A stretch of 64,000 nt of DNA, taken from contig JAMPIB010000004.1 of the NCBI GenBank assembly GCA_023663085.1, positions 38,297 to 102,296 of the forward strand, given 5' to 3'. Position numbers and translations under genes: made by a program. This document shows, piece after piece, positions 19,299-28,092 of this stretch (position 1 is its first letter; each line of letters starts with the position of its first letter). The DNA is from Ruminococcus sp. (GTDB lineage: Bacteria; Bacillota; Clostridia; Lachnospirales; Lachnospiraceae). Under the pieces are notes generated by a model. It saw only the letters and a list, made by a program, of their open reading frames with translations, had not been told where the DNA came from and did not search any database.

Positions 19299-20804
19299 AT
19301 GGTTATCAGCATGAGTATTACAGGGATAGTTTTGATCGTAGCAGGTGTTATTGTTCTGGCGCTGGGCTATCTTGTACCTGTCCGGAAAAAAGATCTCGAT
19401 ACGGAATCAATTCTGGTCAGTGAAGATGAGATCCGCAGGATGGTAGACAGAGAACTGGATAATGTAAAAACGCATATTTCCGATATCGTGGATGAGACGG
19501 TCACTTATTCCATGGAAAAGACCGAACGCTCGATGGAAAGAGTAGCAAATGAGAAGATCATGGCTGTCAATGAATATTCGGATACGGTGCTGGAGGAGAT
19601 CAATAAAAATCATAAAGAAGTCATATTTTTGTATGACATGCTAAATGATAAGCATGAAAATCTGAAATCCGCCGTGGCGGAGGCCACACAGACGACTGAT
19701 GAAGTGCGGCAGACGCTAAAGGACGCGATCATAACGGCGCAGCAGGCGGATAAAGCCATAGAGCATGTGGAGAATCTGGCCAAAGAGACCGGAGACGCTA
19801 TTATCAAGGCCATGGATGAAATGGACGGTATGGTCAAAAACGCCGCTTATGAGAGAGAAAACGCCTATCAGACACAGAACGCATACCGGCAGGAAAGGTA
19901 CGAAGACGACTATGCGCAGAATGATGGTTATGCAGATGAGAATGTCTATACCGGAGCGGAGGACTATGCCGGATATGAGACATATAAGGCGGATAAGGCA
20001 TATGAAGCGGATGCAGCGTATGCGGAAGAAGATATTTATGCAGATGATGCTTATGCGGAAGATAGCGGGCATACTGCGGGCGGATATGTGGACGCTTATA
20101 CCGAAGAAAGCCGTTATACGCAGGAAGATGAATATGCTGATGATTATGCGAATGAGGAGTATGCAGAGGATGAGAACTATGTAGAGGAAGAATCCGTATA
20201 TGAGGAGCCTTTCTACAGGGGAGCGGAACCTGCACGCGGCAGAGTGGCTGAAAAGATGCGTTTTGATGACGAAGAAGATTATTTCAGACCAATCACGCCG
20301 CCGCGGGTGAATATCATCCATGATGCGGATGGCGATTATGTAGCCGACCCGCCGCAGCCGGAACCCGCCGTAGCGAGAGAAGAAGAGCGCAGAGCAGAAC
20401 GCAGACCGGCCAGAGACGAGGAGTTTGGAGCGATCAGAGAAGAAGAGCGCAGACCGGCGAGGAAACAGCCTGCGGCCAGAAAAACGGCGGCAAGGCCCAC
20501 GGCGGACGCACCCGCCAGACAGGTACAGGCTTCGGCAGGTACACCTTCCAGAGCGGCAGCGAATCCGTCATCCAGACCGGCGTCGTCCGGCAGAGGAGCC
20601 GCAGCGCAGCGTCCGGCCGCGAGGCGGGCGGATACCAAATCTGTCAATATCCAGTTTGCCAACGGCAGGGATAATGGCAGAAACAGCAATGAACGGATCC
20701 TGGAACTGCACAAGGCCGGGAAATCCAATATGGCGATCGCCAAAGAACTGGGACTTGGTATTGGAGAAGTGAAACTGGTTATTGATCTATTTGAAGGATT
20801 ATAA
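19299..20804 (+). CDS. Membrane-anchored coiled-coil protein with C-terminal HTH-like domain (DUF6115-like)
   Basis: The N-terminus has one membrane helix (ITGIVLIVAGVIVLALGYLVPV). A long coiled-coil region follows (about 30-185), then a Tyr/Ala/Asp/Glu-rich region with YADD/YAEE-like repeats (about 195-310), an Arg/Ala/Pro-rich basic region, and a ~40-residue C-terminal helix-turn-helix-like module (NERILELHKAGKSNMAIAKELGLGIGEVKLVIDLF). The C-terminus resembles what I recall as DUF6115. The ATG at 19311 is a possible alternative start. The role is unknown; it probably belongs to the motility operon. Confidence 0.75.
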   Translation: MVISMSITGIVLIVAGVIVLALGYLVPVRKKDLDTESILVSEDEIRRMVDRELDNVKTHISDIVDETVTYSMEKTERSMERVANEKIMAVNEYSDTVLEEINKNHKEVIFLYDMLNDKHENLKSAVAEATQTTDEVRQTLKDAIITAQQADKAIEHVENLAKETGDAIIKAMDEMDGMVKNAAYERENAYQTQNAYRQERYEDDYAQNDGYADENVYTGAEDYAGYETYKADKAYEADAAYAEEDIYADDAYAEDSGHTAGGYVDAYTEESRYTQEDEYADDYANEEYAEDENYVEEESVYEEPFYRGAEPARGRVAEKMRFDDEEDYFRPITPPRVNIIHDADGDYVADPPQPEPAVAREEERRAERRPARDEEFGAIREEERRPARKQPAARKTAARPTADAPARQVQASAGTPSRAAANPSSRPASSGRGAAAQRPAARRADTKSVNIQFANGRDNGRNSNERILELHKAGKSNMAIAKELGLGIGEVKLVIDLFEGL

Positions 20805-20818
20805 ACGACAGGTGAGCT

Positions 20819-21544
20819 ATGGAATTAAAATATTATTTACGGGGTCTGGGACTCGGTATCGTTGTGACAGCTATCATCATGAGTCTGACAACTTCCAAAA
20901 CCCGTCCGATGACCGATGCGGAGATTATTTCAAGAGCGAAACAGTTAGGAATGACCGAAGAGCGGACGTTAAAAGATACGGAATCCAATGCGGAAGGCGA
21001 ACCTCAGGGGGAACCTTTTACGGATGAAGGGGCCGATGAGGAGGACGCTGCCGATGATGCGTCGCCGGACAGCGACCCGGATCAGGGAGAGACTGGAGAC
21101 GGTACTGGAGATGAAGCATCTGACGGTGATATTGTCGGGTCAGATGATACGGATGCAGATGCGTCCGTTATAGCGGCGGCGCCGGAAGAGGGCGCGGCGG
21201 ATAATACGCCACAGGATAGCGGTGAAGAAGAGGCGGCCGGTGGAATGAACCGGGCCGAAGCAGAAACTGAACAGACGGCGGATGACAGAGAGACGGGGAA
21301 TGATACTGCGCAGGAAACGCTAGTGCGTTCCAATGCTCCTATGGTCATTACGATAGGAAGTGGAGACGGTTCTTATGCAGTCAGCAGGAAACTGGCGGAC
21401 GTAGGAGCTGTTTCTTCTGCTGAAAATTTTGATACATTTTTATGTCAGAACGGCTATGATAAAAAAATCCGTACAGGAACCTATACGATTCCGGCGAATG
21501 CCAGTAATGAGCAAATGGCGAGGATCATCACGGGTGCAGAATAG
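20819..21544 (+). CDS. Membrane protein with C-terminal MltG/YceG N-domain-like module, no catalytic domain
   Basis: A short cytoplasmic start and one membrane helix (YLRGLGLGIVVTAIIMSL) are followed by a very acidic, low-complexity stalk (about 60-165). The final ~65 residues (VITIGSGDGSYAVSRKLADVGAVSSAENFDTFL...GTYTIPANASNEQMARII) resemble the LysM-like substrate module of endolytic transglycosylase MltG. The catalytic part that should follow is absent, so enzymatic activity is unlikely. It closes the motility operon. Confidence 0.72.
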   Translation: MELKYYLRGLGLGIVVTAIIMSLTTSKTRPMTDAEIISRAKQLGMTEERTLKDTESNAEGEPQGEPFTDEGADEEDAADDASPDSDPDQGETGDGTGDEASDGDIVGSDDTDADASVIAAAPEEGAADNTPQDSGEEEAAGGMNRAEAETEQTADDRETGNDTAQETLVRSNAPMVITIGSGDGSYAVSRKLADVGAVSSAENFDTFLCQNGYDKKIRTGTYTIPANASNEQMARIITGAE

Positions 21545-21569
21545 GACTTGCACACCGCGCAGATAGGAC

Positions 21570-21598
21570 TTGCGCAGATTTCTTTTTTATGTTATAGT
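21570..21598 (+). promoter_or_regulatory. Predicted sigmaA promoter for rpsB-tsf
   Basis: TTGCGC (21570-21575), a 17-bp spacer and TATAGT (21593-21598) form a good vegetative promoter with an extended -10 (TGTTATAGT). A direct repeat of ATAGGACTTGC occurs at 21541 and 21563. The predicted transcript has a leader of about 140 nt before rpsB. Confidence 0.7.
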
Positions 21599-21603
21599 AT
21601 TAA

Positions 21604-21746
21604 GGCATGTGCGGGAGATACCCGTATAGCATAGAAAAAACACATATGCCCATTATCTGTCGGTGCTTCTGACGCTGGAGTTGGCAGATGAGTCGCTTTT
21701 AGAAAAGACGGCATATGGAAGAACAAACCAAATGGAGGTAAGAAAA
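21604..21746 (+). other. rpsB 5' leader, possible regulatory RNA
   Basis: The ~140-nt untranslated leader contains a short hairpin (GCGGGAGATACCCGT) near its 5' end and ends in the rpsB ribosome binding site GGAGG. Ribosomal-protein leaders often bind the encoded protein; no known motif is recognised here, so regulation is only suggested. Confidence 0.35.
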
Positions 21747-22508
21747 ATGAGCGTTATTTCAATGAAACAGTTACTCGAAGCAGGTGTCCACTTCGGACAT
21801 CAGACAAGAAGATGGAACCCGAAAATGGCTCCCTACATCTTTACGGAAAGAAATGGTATCCACATTATAGACCTGCAGAAATCCGTAGGAAAAGTTGACG
21901 AAGCATACAAAGCGGTATTTGACGTGGCTTCTCAGGGCGGTACAATTCTTTTCGTCGGCACTAAGAAACAGGCGCAGGACGCTGTAAAGACAGAGGCGGA
22001 GCGCTGTGGTATGTATTATGTAAACGAGAGATGGCTCGGCGGTATGCTGACCAATTTTAAAACAATTCAGTCCAGAATTGAAAGATTAAAAGCAATCGAG
22101 ACCATGTCAGAAGATGGTACATTCGATGTACTGCCTAAGAAAGAAGTCATCAAACTGAAAAAAGAATGGGAGAAATTAGAGAAGAATCTGGGCGGTATCA
22201 AAGAAATGAAGAGAACTCCTGACTGTATCTTCGTAGTAGATCCCAAGAAAGAGAAAATCTGCGTTCAGGAGGCGCACACGCTTGGTATTACTCTGATCGG
22301 TATCGGCGATACGAACTGCGATCCGGAAGAACTGGATTATATCATTCCGGGTAATGATGATGCGATCAGAGCCGTAAAATTAATTGTTTCCAAGATGGCT
22401 GACGCCGTGATCGAAGCAAACCAGGGTGAAGAAGCATATGTAGAAGAAGCTGGCGAAGCTGTAGAAGAAGAGGTACAGGAAGAGGCAGCGCAGGAAGAAG
22501 CAGAATAA
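21747..22508 (+). CDS. rpsB: 30S ribosomal protein S2
   Basis: S2 is a small-subunit ribosomal protein. The sequence [27 protein letters not shown]...[16 protein letters not shown] is typical, with the S2 signature around [14 protein letters not shown] chose the ATG 5 nt after AATGGAGGTAAGAAAA; an in-frame start 28 codons upstream has no family similarity. The 253-residue protein ends in an acidic Glu-rich tail common in this group. tsf follows. Confidence 0.97.
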   Translation: MSVISMKQLLEAGVHFGHQTRRWNPKMAPYIFTERNGIHIIDLQKSVGKVDEAYKAVFDVASQGGTILFVGTKKQAQDAVKTEAERCGMYYVNERWLGGMLTNFKTIQSRIERLKAIETMSEDGTFDVLPKKEVIKLKKEWEKLEKNLGGIKEMKRTPDCIFVVDPKKEKICVQEAHTLGITLIGIGDTNCDPEELDYIIPGNDDAIRAVKLIVSKMADAVIEANQGEEAYVEEAGEAVEEEVQEEAAQEEAE

Positions 22509-22536
22509 TCGTTTGATACAGGAGGAGATATAGAAA

Positions 22537-23475
22537 ATGGCTATTACAGCAGCAATGGTAAAAGAATTAAGAGAGTTGACCGGCGCAGGCATGATGGATT
22601 GTAAGAAAGCGCTCGGTGAGACCGATGGAGATATGGATGCGGCAGTAGAATATTTAAGAAAGAACGGTCAGGCCAAGGCGGAGAAAAAAGCCGGCAGGAT
22701 CGCGGCGGAAGGTCTTTGCCGTGTAGCAGTCAAAGACGATAAGACAGCGGCAGTCGTAGAAGTAAACTCTGAAACAGACTTCGTTGCCAAAAACGAAGAT
22801 TTCCAGTCTTATGTAGCGGCGGTTGCTGCACAGGCAGTAAATTCTGATGCGGCTGATCTGGATGCTTTTCTTGCGGAAAGCTGGCATCTGGATTCATCCA
22901 AGACGGTAAAAGATGCGTTAGTTGATAAGATTGCAGTAATTGGAGAGAATCTGAACATCAGAAGATTTCAGAAAGTTGTCGCAAACGATGGCTGCGTAGT
23001 CACCTATGTACATGGCGGCGGCAGGATCGGCGTTATCGTAGAAGCAGCGACCAGTGTAGTCAATGATGCGGTAAAAGAGGCGTTGACCAATATTGCCATG
23101 CAGGTTGCGGCATTATCACCGAAATATGTTTCTACAGCCGACGTATCCGAAGAATATAAGGCTCATGAGAAAGAAATCCTCACAGAGCAGATCAAGAACG
23201 ATCCGAAGATGGCAGGCAAACCCGATAAAGTTATCGAGGGCGCGGTAAACGGCCGTCTGAATAAGGAACTCAAAGAAGTCTGCCTCTTAGAGCAGGTATA
23301 TGTAAAAGCGGAAGATGGCAAACAGTCGGTGGCGAAATATATCGAGCAGGTAGCAAAAGAAAACAATGCAGACCTTTCTATCAAGTCTTTTGTCCGCTTT
23401 GAAACAGGCGAAGGAATTGAGAAAAAAGAAGAGAACTTCGCAGAGGAAGTGGCAAAGCAGATGGCGGGGAACTAA
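22537..23475 (+). CDS. tsf: Elongation factor Ts
   Basis: EF-Ts recycles EF-Tu by exchanging GDP for GTP. The N-terminal UBA-like domain (AAMVKELRELTGAGMMDCKKAL) and the core motif VEVNSETDFVAKNEDF are standard. It is 312 residues. AGGAGGAGATAT precedes the ATG. It is co-transcribed with rpsB and followed by a hairpin terminator. Confidence 0.97.
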   Translation: MAITAAMVKELRELTGAGMMDCKKALGETDGDMDAAVEYLRKNGQAKAEKKAGRIAAEGLCRVAVKDDKTAAVVEVNSETDFVAKNEDFQSYVAAVAAQAVNSDAADLDAFLAESWHLDSSKTVKDALVDKIAVIGENLNIRRFQKVVANDGCVVTYVHGGGRIGVIVEAATSVVNDAVKEALTNIAMQVAALSPKYVSTADVSEEYKAHEKEILTEQIKNDPKMAGKPDKVIEGAVNGRLNKELKEVCLLEQVYVKAEDGKQSVAKYIEQVAKENNADLSIKSFVRFETGEGIEKKEENFAEEVAKQMAGN

Positions 23476-23528
23476 GGAGTTTTTTCTGGAAGTTATATGG
23501 TAGAAGTAGAAATGGAATGAAAAAGAAG

Positions 23529-23563
23529 GCTATCGCCTATTTTTGTAGGAGATAGCCATTTTA
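23529..23563 (+). terminator. Rho-independent terminator after tsf
   Basis: GGCTATC (23529-23535) pairs with GATAGCC (23552-23558), with an inner CTA/TAG pairing, followed by a short T-rich run (ATTTTACTATT). Confidence 0.7.
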
Positions 23564-23617
23564 CTATTAAAGTAAAGTTATATAGAATGCTTGCTGTACC
23601 AGGGGGAGGAATTGTAA

Positions 23618-24865
23618 ATGTACCATTGTAACGTTTGTTTTTATCTGATAGGATGCCAGAACTGGATGACGCAGATCGTCAGGGGGATGACGCCGCTATC
23701 TAATTTTACGCATGAGATCATAGAAAGCAGATGTCTTGACAGAGAACTTACGGCGAAAGCGGATGTGATCCTGGCGGATGTACATGGTACGGACGTCAGA
23801 CAGGTATTGAATGAGATGCTTACCTGTAAAAAAGAGACGACGCAGATCATTTTGCTGGTAAATAAGGAACAGATTACCTTTTTGGATGAAAATCTTTCGG
23901 CGTTAAAGGATATCTGGTCAGCGGAGTTGAGTGAGCAGGAACTGCGTTTCCGGCTTGCCCACTGGCAGCGGGATTATAAGATGGAAAAGGATTTCTGGCT
24001 GACGAAAAATTATCTGGAGACGACGATCAACAGCGTGCCTCATCTGATCTGGTACAAGGATAAGGAAGGCGTGCACAAGAAAGTGAACGAGAGTTTCTGC
24101 AAGGCGGTCAATAAGACGATGGAGCAGATTGAGGGCCGCGGCCATTTTTATATCTGGGATATCGAACCCGACGAGTATGCCAAAGGCGAGTTCATCTGTA
24201 TGGAATCGGAATATGAAGTCATGGAGAAAAGGCAGACCTGCGTTTTTGATGAAAATGTGAAGATCGGGGACAGTATGCGGGAACTGAAGACTTATAAAAC
24301 GCCGCTCTTTGATCTTGACGGCAGTGTCATGGGTACTGTGGGCGTGGCGAATGACGTGACGCAGGAACGTATCTATGAGAGGATGATAATCAACAATGCC
24401 AACACTGATTTTCTGACAAAGCTTTATAATAGAAGGTATGTATATCAGTATATCGAGGAAAGAGAAGGCCAGCCTTTTACCATATATTATATTGATCTGG
24501 ATAACTTTAAGACGATCAATGATAAATTCGGACATCATGAAGGCGACAGGGCGCTTACCATGACAGCCGGCATATTGCGTGAATGTATGCCGGAGGCTAT
24601 GATCGCCAGGGTCGGCGGCGATGAATTTCTCATCGTGGAACTGGGAGAAAATAAGAAAGACAAGATCGAAGAGAAGAGGAAATGGTTAGAGGAGAGGCTT
24701 GACCAGGTCTATAAAAAAGACGATATGCTCTCGGCCATATCCGCCAGCATTGGCAGCGCCTATACCGATACGGGCAAGGCAGCGTTGGATGCGCTTGTGC
24801 GGGAGGCGGACAGTTTTATGTACAATGAGAAGAACCGGAAAAAACAACAGCAGAAAGTACTATAG
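23618..24865 (+). CDS. Diguanylate cyclase with PAS domain
   Basis: The protein makes c-di-GMP from two GTP. Residues ~1-115 are a receiver-like or unrecognised N-terminal domain. A PAS domain follows (about 125-250, SVPHLIWYKDKEGVHKKVNESFC), then the GGDEF domain with an intact GGDEF at 333-337 and the substrate helix DLDNFKTINDKFGHHEGD. The position five residues upstream of GGDEF reads MPEA, so the RxxD feedback-inhibition site is missing. GGGGGAGGA precedes the ATG. It is a likely partner of the upstream PilZ protein. Confidence 0.9.
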   Translation: MYHCNVCFYLIGCQNWMTQIVRGMTPLSNFTHEIIESRCLDRELTAKADVILADVHGTDVRQVLNEMLTCKKETTQIILLVNKEQITFLDENLSALKDIWSAELSEQELRFRLAHWQRDYKMEKDFWLTKNYLETTINSVPHLIWYKDKEGVHKKVNESFCKAVNKTMEQIEGRGHFYIWDIEPDEYAKGEFICMESEYEVMEKRQTCVFDENVKIGDSMRELKTYKTPLFDLDGSVMGTVGVANDVTQERIYERMIINNANTDFLTKLYNRRYVYQYIEEREGQPFTIYYIDLDNFKTINDKFGHHEGDRALTMTAGILRECMPEAMIARVGGDEFLIVELGENKKDKIEEKRKWLEERLDQVYKKDDMLSAISASIGSAYTDTGKAALDALVREADSFMYNEKNRKKQQQKVL

Positions 24866-24888
24866 AAAAGAGAAAAATCGTCCGATAT
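24863..24888 (+). promoter_or_regulatory. Possible sigma28 promoter upstream of the DUF6033-like gene
   Basis: TCCGATAT (24881-24888) matches the sigma28 -10 consensus GCCGATAT at seven of eight positions. TAGAAA, with a suitable 14-nt spacing, resembles the TAAA -35. The downstream gene starts 78 nt later. A sigma28 gene lies upstream in this window. Confidence 0.4.
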
Positions 24889-24966
24889 ATACTGTAAGGT
24901 ATTGTGTACATATGATATCTGAAACAGAAGAAATGGATTTCGCACAGGGTCAAAGGAGGACGAACA

Positions 24967-25653
24967 ATGAGTAAGATTGCAGGGTATGGCGTTCATCAGA
25001 ACAGCTATTACAACAACACAGTAAAGGATAAGCAGGCTAAAGATGCCAAAAAGGCTGATAAAACTGCGAAAAAGGATACGGTGCAGCTTAGTGCGCGCGC
25101 TAAGAAAATGTTAGAAGAGTTAAAGAAAACATACCGGAATATGGATTTCATGGTAGCCGACTACGAGAGTGAAGAAGAGGCGGCATCTTATCTGTCCAGA
25201 GGCACCAAGGAGTTCAGCGTACTGATCGATCCGGAGACACTGGAAGAGATGGCGGCGGACGAGGATGCAAAGGCAAAGTATACCGGCATTCTGGAAGATG
25301 CGGTAGGTCAGCTTAAAGATATGGAGACGCAGCTTGGCGACAAGAAAGAAGACGTAAAGCATATGGGCATTTCCATTGATAAAGAAGGGAACGTGTCCTA
25401 TTTCGCCGAACTGGAAAAGGCGTCAGAAAGACAGAAAGAGTTCATAGAAAGAACAAGAGAGAATCAGAAAGAAAGCAGGGCCGCACAGGCTAAAAAAGCG
25501 GAAGAGCAGGTGACTTCGGGGAGAACGAAGTCTACCAGAGTAGAAGCGGATTCCGTAGAGGAATTGTTAGAAAAAATAAAAGCGGTAGACTGGGATCAGA
25601 TCAAGGAAAAAGATTTACAGACGAGCGGCGGAAGGTTTGATTTTCAGGTCTAG
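24967..25653 (+). CDS. DUF6033-like protein of unknown function
   Basis: This is a 228-residue soluble, Lys/Glu-rich protein. The pattern KDTVQLSARAKKMLEELKKTYRNMDFMVADYES and SYLSRGTKEFSVLIDPETLEEMA matches a family I recall as DUF6033 in Lachnospiraceae. The VQLSARA segment resembles motifs in flagellar-associated proteins such as FlgM. The C-terminal half is coiled-coil-like. A strong AAAGGAGGACG ribosome site precedes the ATG. Its function is unknown. Confidence 0.78.
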   Translation: MSKIAGYGVHQNSYYNNTVKDKQAKDAKKADKTAKKDTVQLSARAKKMLEELKKTYRNMDFMVADYESEEEAASYLSRGTKEFSVLIDPETLEEMAADEDAKAKYTGILEDAVGQLKDMETQLGDKKEDVKHMGISIDKEGNVSYFAELEKASERQKEFIERTRENQKESRAAQAKKAEEQVTSGRTKSTRVEADSVEELLEKIKAVDWDQIKEKDLQTSGGRFDFQV

Positions 25654-25667
25654 GGAAAAGGACATCT

Positions 25668-27281
25668 ATGGAAACAGTGGAAAAAGAAATACATTCCGCG
25701 GATAAAGGGATTTTGAAGAACAAATATTATTTGTATCTGACGGAGTTTTTCGCGGGAATGTCAGTTATGGCAGTAGAACTTGGCGCAAGCAGACTTCTTG
25801 CGCCATATTTCAGTTCATCGCAGATCGTATGGACGATCATTATCGGTACCATTATGATCGCGATGGCGTTAGGGAATATCTGGGGCGGTCGGAGCGCGGA
25901 TAAAAATCCCAACCCGGACAGGCTCTATGTCCGTATGCTGATTGCGGCGGTCTGGATCGCGGCGATCCCTGTGGCGGGAAAATATGTTATCGTTGGCATT
26001 TCGGCGCTCTTAGTCTTTACGATCAGTAATAACTTTCTCATATGCGCGGCATTTCTGGCCTGTATGGTCATTTTTGTCTTCCCGCTTTTTTTACTCGGTA
26101 CGGTAACGCCGTCTCTGGTAAAATATACGGTGGACAGTCTGGATGACAGTGGGAAGACGGTAGGCGCGTTGGGGGCTTTTAATACCATTGGCAGCATTAT
26201 CGGAACGTTTGTGCCGACTTTTGTGACCATACCGGCGGTGGGGACGTCCATTACGTTCTTAATTTTTGCCGGGATATTGCTTTTGCTGGCGCTCGTTTAT
26301 TTTATCAGTACGAAAACAAAAAAGAAACAATGCGTCACGGGTGTTATTTTATTTCTGATCTGTACGCTGACAGGTGCTTCGGGCAGTTTTGCTTTCTGGG
26401 AGACGAATCTGTTATATGAGGGCGAGTCAATTTATAATTATTTACAGGTGAAAGAAACTGACAACAGTGTCATTTTATCTACCAATGTCTTATTCGGCGT
26501 GCAGTCTATCATGAAAAAGGACGGCGGCATTACGGGGATGTATTATGACTATGCGATGGCGGCTCCCGTGATGGCCGGCAAACCGGATGGCGATATTCTG
26601 ATCCTTGGCATGGGAACCGGAACTTATGCCAGACAGTGTCAGTATTATTATGGCGCGACATCTATAGAGGGTGTGGAGATTGATGAAAAGATAACCGGTC
26701 TGGCGAGAGAATATTTTGAACTGCCGGAGTCGGTCAGGGTCACGACTTATGACGGCAGAAGTTATTTGGAGGCCATTACGGGAACGTATGACGTCATTAT
26801 GGTGGATGCCTATCAGGATATCACGATCCCTTTTCAGATGTCCTCGGTGGAATTTTTTACGCTCGTGAAGGAACATCTGAATGAAAACGGCGTAATGGTC
26901 GTCAATATGAACATGCACTCGGAGGCGGAGGGCAATATCAACGCTTATCTTTCGGATACCATAGCAACTGTTTTCGATCATGTATATACAGTGGATGTAT
27001 GGGGTTCGACGAACAGAGAACTGTTCGCCACACAGAATCCGCAGGCGCTTGCCGTTTTTGAAGCAGGCCGGGAGAAGGTGGAAGATCAGGAACTGGCAGG
27101 GATGCTTGGCAGGGTAGCGGAGAATATCATGCCTTATGAAAAAGGCGGCTATCTTCTGACAGACGATAAGGCGCCGGTAGAACTTCTGGGTATGCAGGTG
27201 ATCGACGATCTGATAGAAACGGAACTTGTCTATTATAAAGATCTTTTCAAGCGGGAGGGCATTAAGGGACTCTTACAGTAA
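25668..27281 (+). CDS. Fused membrane/spermidine-synthase-like protein
   Basis: The N-terminal half (about 20-235) has seven or so membrane helices (LTEFFAGMSVMAVELGASRLLAPYFSSSQIVWTIIIG). The C-terminal half (about 280-520) is a spermidine-synthase-like Rossmann fold: ILILGMGTGTYARQC, GVEIDEKITGLAREYF and VMVDAYQD. Such fused proteins are widespread; whether they make polyamines is uncertain. The glycine-rich loop is GMGTG rather than the classical GGGDG. It is 537 residues and starts 14 nt after the previous gene. Confidence 0.85.
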   Translation: METVEKEIHSADKGILKNKYYLYLTEFFAGMSVMAVELGASRLLAPYFSSSQIVWTIIIGTIMIAMALGNIWGGRSADKNPNPDRLYVRMLIAAVWIAAIPVAGKYVIVGISALLVFTISNNFLICAAFLACMVIFVFPLFLLGTVTPSLVKYTVDSLDDSGKTVGALGAFNTIGSIIGTFVPTFVTIPAVGTSITFLIFAGILLLLALVYFISTKTKKKQCVTGVILFLICTLTGASGSFAFWETNLLYEGESIYNYLQVKETDNSVILSTNVLFGVQSIMKKDGGITGMYYDYAMAAPVMAGKPDGDILILGMGTGTYARQCQYYYGATSIEGVEIDEKITGLAREYFELPESVRVTTYDGRSYLEAITGTYDVIMVDAYQDITIPFQMSSVEFFTLVKEHLNENGVMVVNMNMHSEAEGNINAYLSDTIATVFDHVYTVDVWGSTNRELFATQNPQALAVFEAGREKVEDQELAGMLGRVAENIMPYEKGGYLLTDDKAPVELLGMQVIDDLIETELVYYKDLFKREGIKGLLQ

Positions 27282-27362
27282 TAATTTTTTCCTTTCCGGG
27301 GATATTAAAATAAGATAATAAATTGCTCAAAGAGATTTTCTTGTAGGAAAGGAAGTAAGAAT

Positions 27363-27965
27363 ATGGACTTTAAGAACAGTGAGACGAAGAAAAACCTGAT
27401 GCGCGCTTTTGCGGGAGAAAGCCAGGCCAGAAACCGTTATACGATCGCGGCGGGGCAGGCCAGGGAAGAAAAACTCTATGTGGTGGAGGCAGTATTCCGT
27501 TTCACCGCAGATCAGGAGAGAGAACATGCGGAAGTTTTTTATAAGTATCTGCACGAGGCGGCGGGAGAAAATATTGCAATAGAGGGCGCTTATCCTGTAG
27601 ATATTGCCCAGGATGCGGCGACGCTTCTGCGGATGGCACAGCATAACGAATATGAAGAGCATGACGACGTGTATCAGAATTTTGCCAACAAGGCGAAAGA
27701 GGAAGGCTTTCCGGCGATAGCCGATTCTTTCAGACAGATTGCTGAGATTGAGAAGATTCACGGGAACCGCTTCGGACAGTTCGCCGAGTGGCTGGAAAAG
27801 GGAGAACTTTTCGTATCGGATGTGGAGACGGCATGGATGTGCATGGAGTGCGGGCACATCTACCGCGGGACGCAGGTGCCGCCTGTATGTCCTGTCTGTC
27901 ACAATGACAGAGGTTATTTTATCAGACTGGAACTGGCGCCATATACAGGAAATTGCTGTATGTAA
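27363..27965 (+). CDS. Rubrerythrin
   Basis: Rubrerythrin reduces hydrogen peroxide in anaerobes using a di-iron centre and a rubredoxin-type iron. The four-helix domain supplies glutamates and a histidine (FAGESQARNRYT, DQEREHAEVF, EIEKIHGNRF). The C-terminal rubredoxin-like knuckles are CMECGHIY and CPVCHN. It is 200 residues. AAAGGAAG precedes the ATG. It is bounded downstream by a strong terminator and is probably a single-gene unit. Confidence 0.95.
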   Translation: MDFKNSETKKNLMRAFAGESQARNRYTIAAGQAREEKLYVVEAVFRFTADQEREHAEVFYKYLHEAAGENIAIEGAYPVDIAQDAATLLRMAQHNEYEEHDDVYQNFANKAKEEGFPAIADSFRQIAEIEKIHGNRFGQFAEWLEKGELFVSDVETAWMCMECGHIYRGTQVPPVCPVCHNDRGYFIRLELAPYTGNCCM

Positions 27966-27983
27966 CGGGGTAAAAAGGTCGGG

Positions 27984-28020
27984 CATGAAAGAAAGCCTGA
28001 CCTTTCTTTCATGTTTTTTT
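27984..28020 (+). terminator. Strong rho-independent terminator after rubrerythrin
   Basis: A perfect 12-bp inverted repeat, CATGAAAGAAAG and CTTTCTTTCATG with a 6-nt loop, is followed by seven T residues. An overlapping alternative hairpin (GGTCGGGC/GCCTGACC) starts at 27977. Confidence 0.9.
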
Positions 28021-28092
28021 ACAAAATCACTTTTCGTATTTCGTAAGATGTGTTATTATAGATAAGGAATATGCAAAAATGTCAAGGAGTCG

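Noticed and set aside
19716-20321. Several overlapping frames on both strands in the Tyr/Ala-rich part of the 501-residue protein
   Set aside because: Low-complexity codons avoid stops in other frames; none has a ribosome site or a recognisable product.
21663-21746. Upstream in-frame extension of rpsB by 28 codons
   Set aside because: It has no similarity to S2; a strong GGAGG sits before the internal ATG at 21747.
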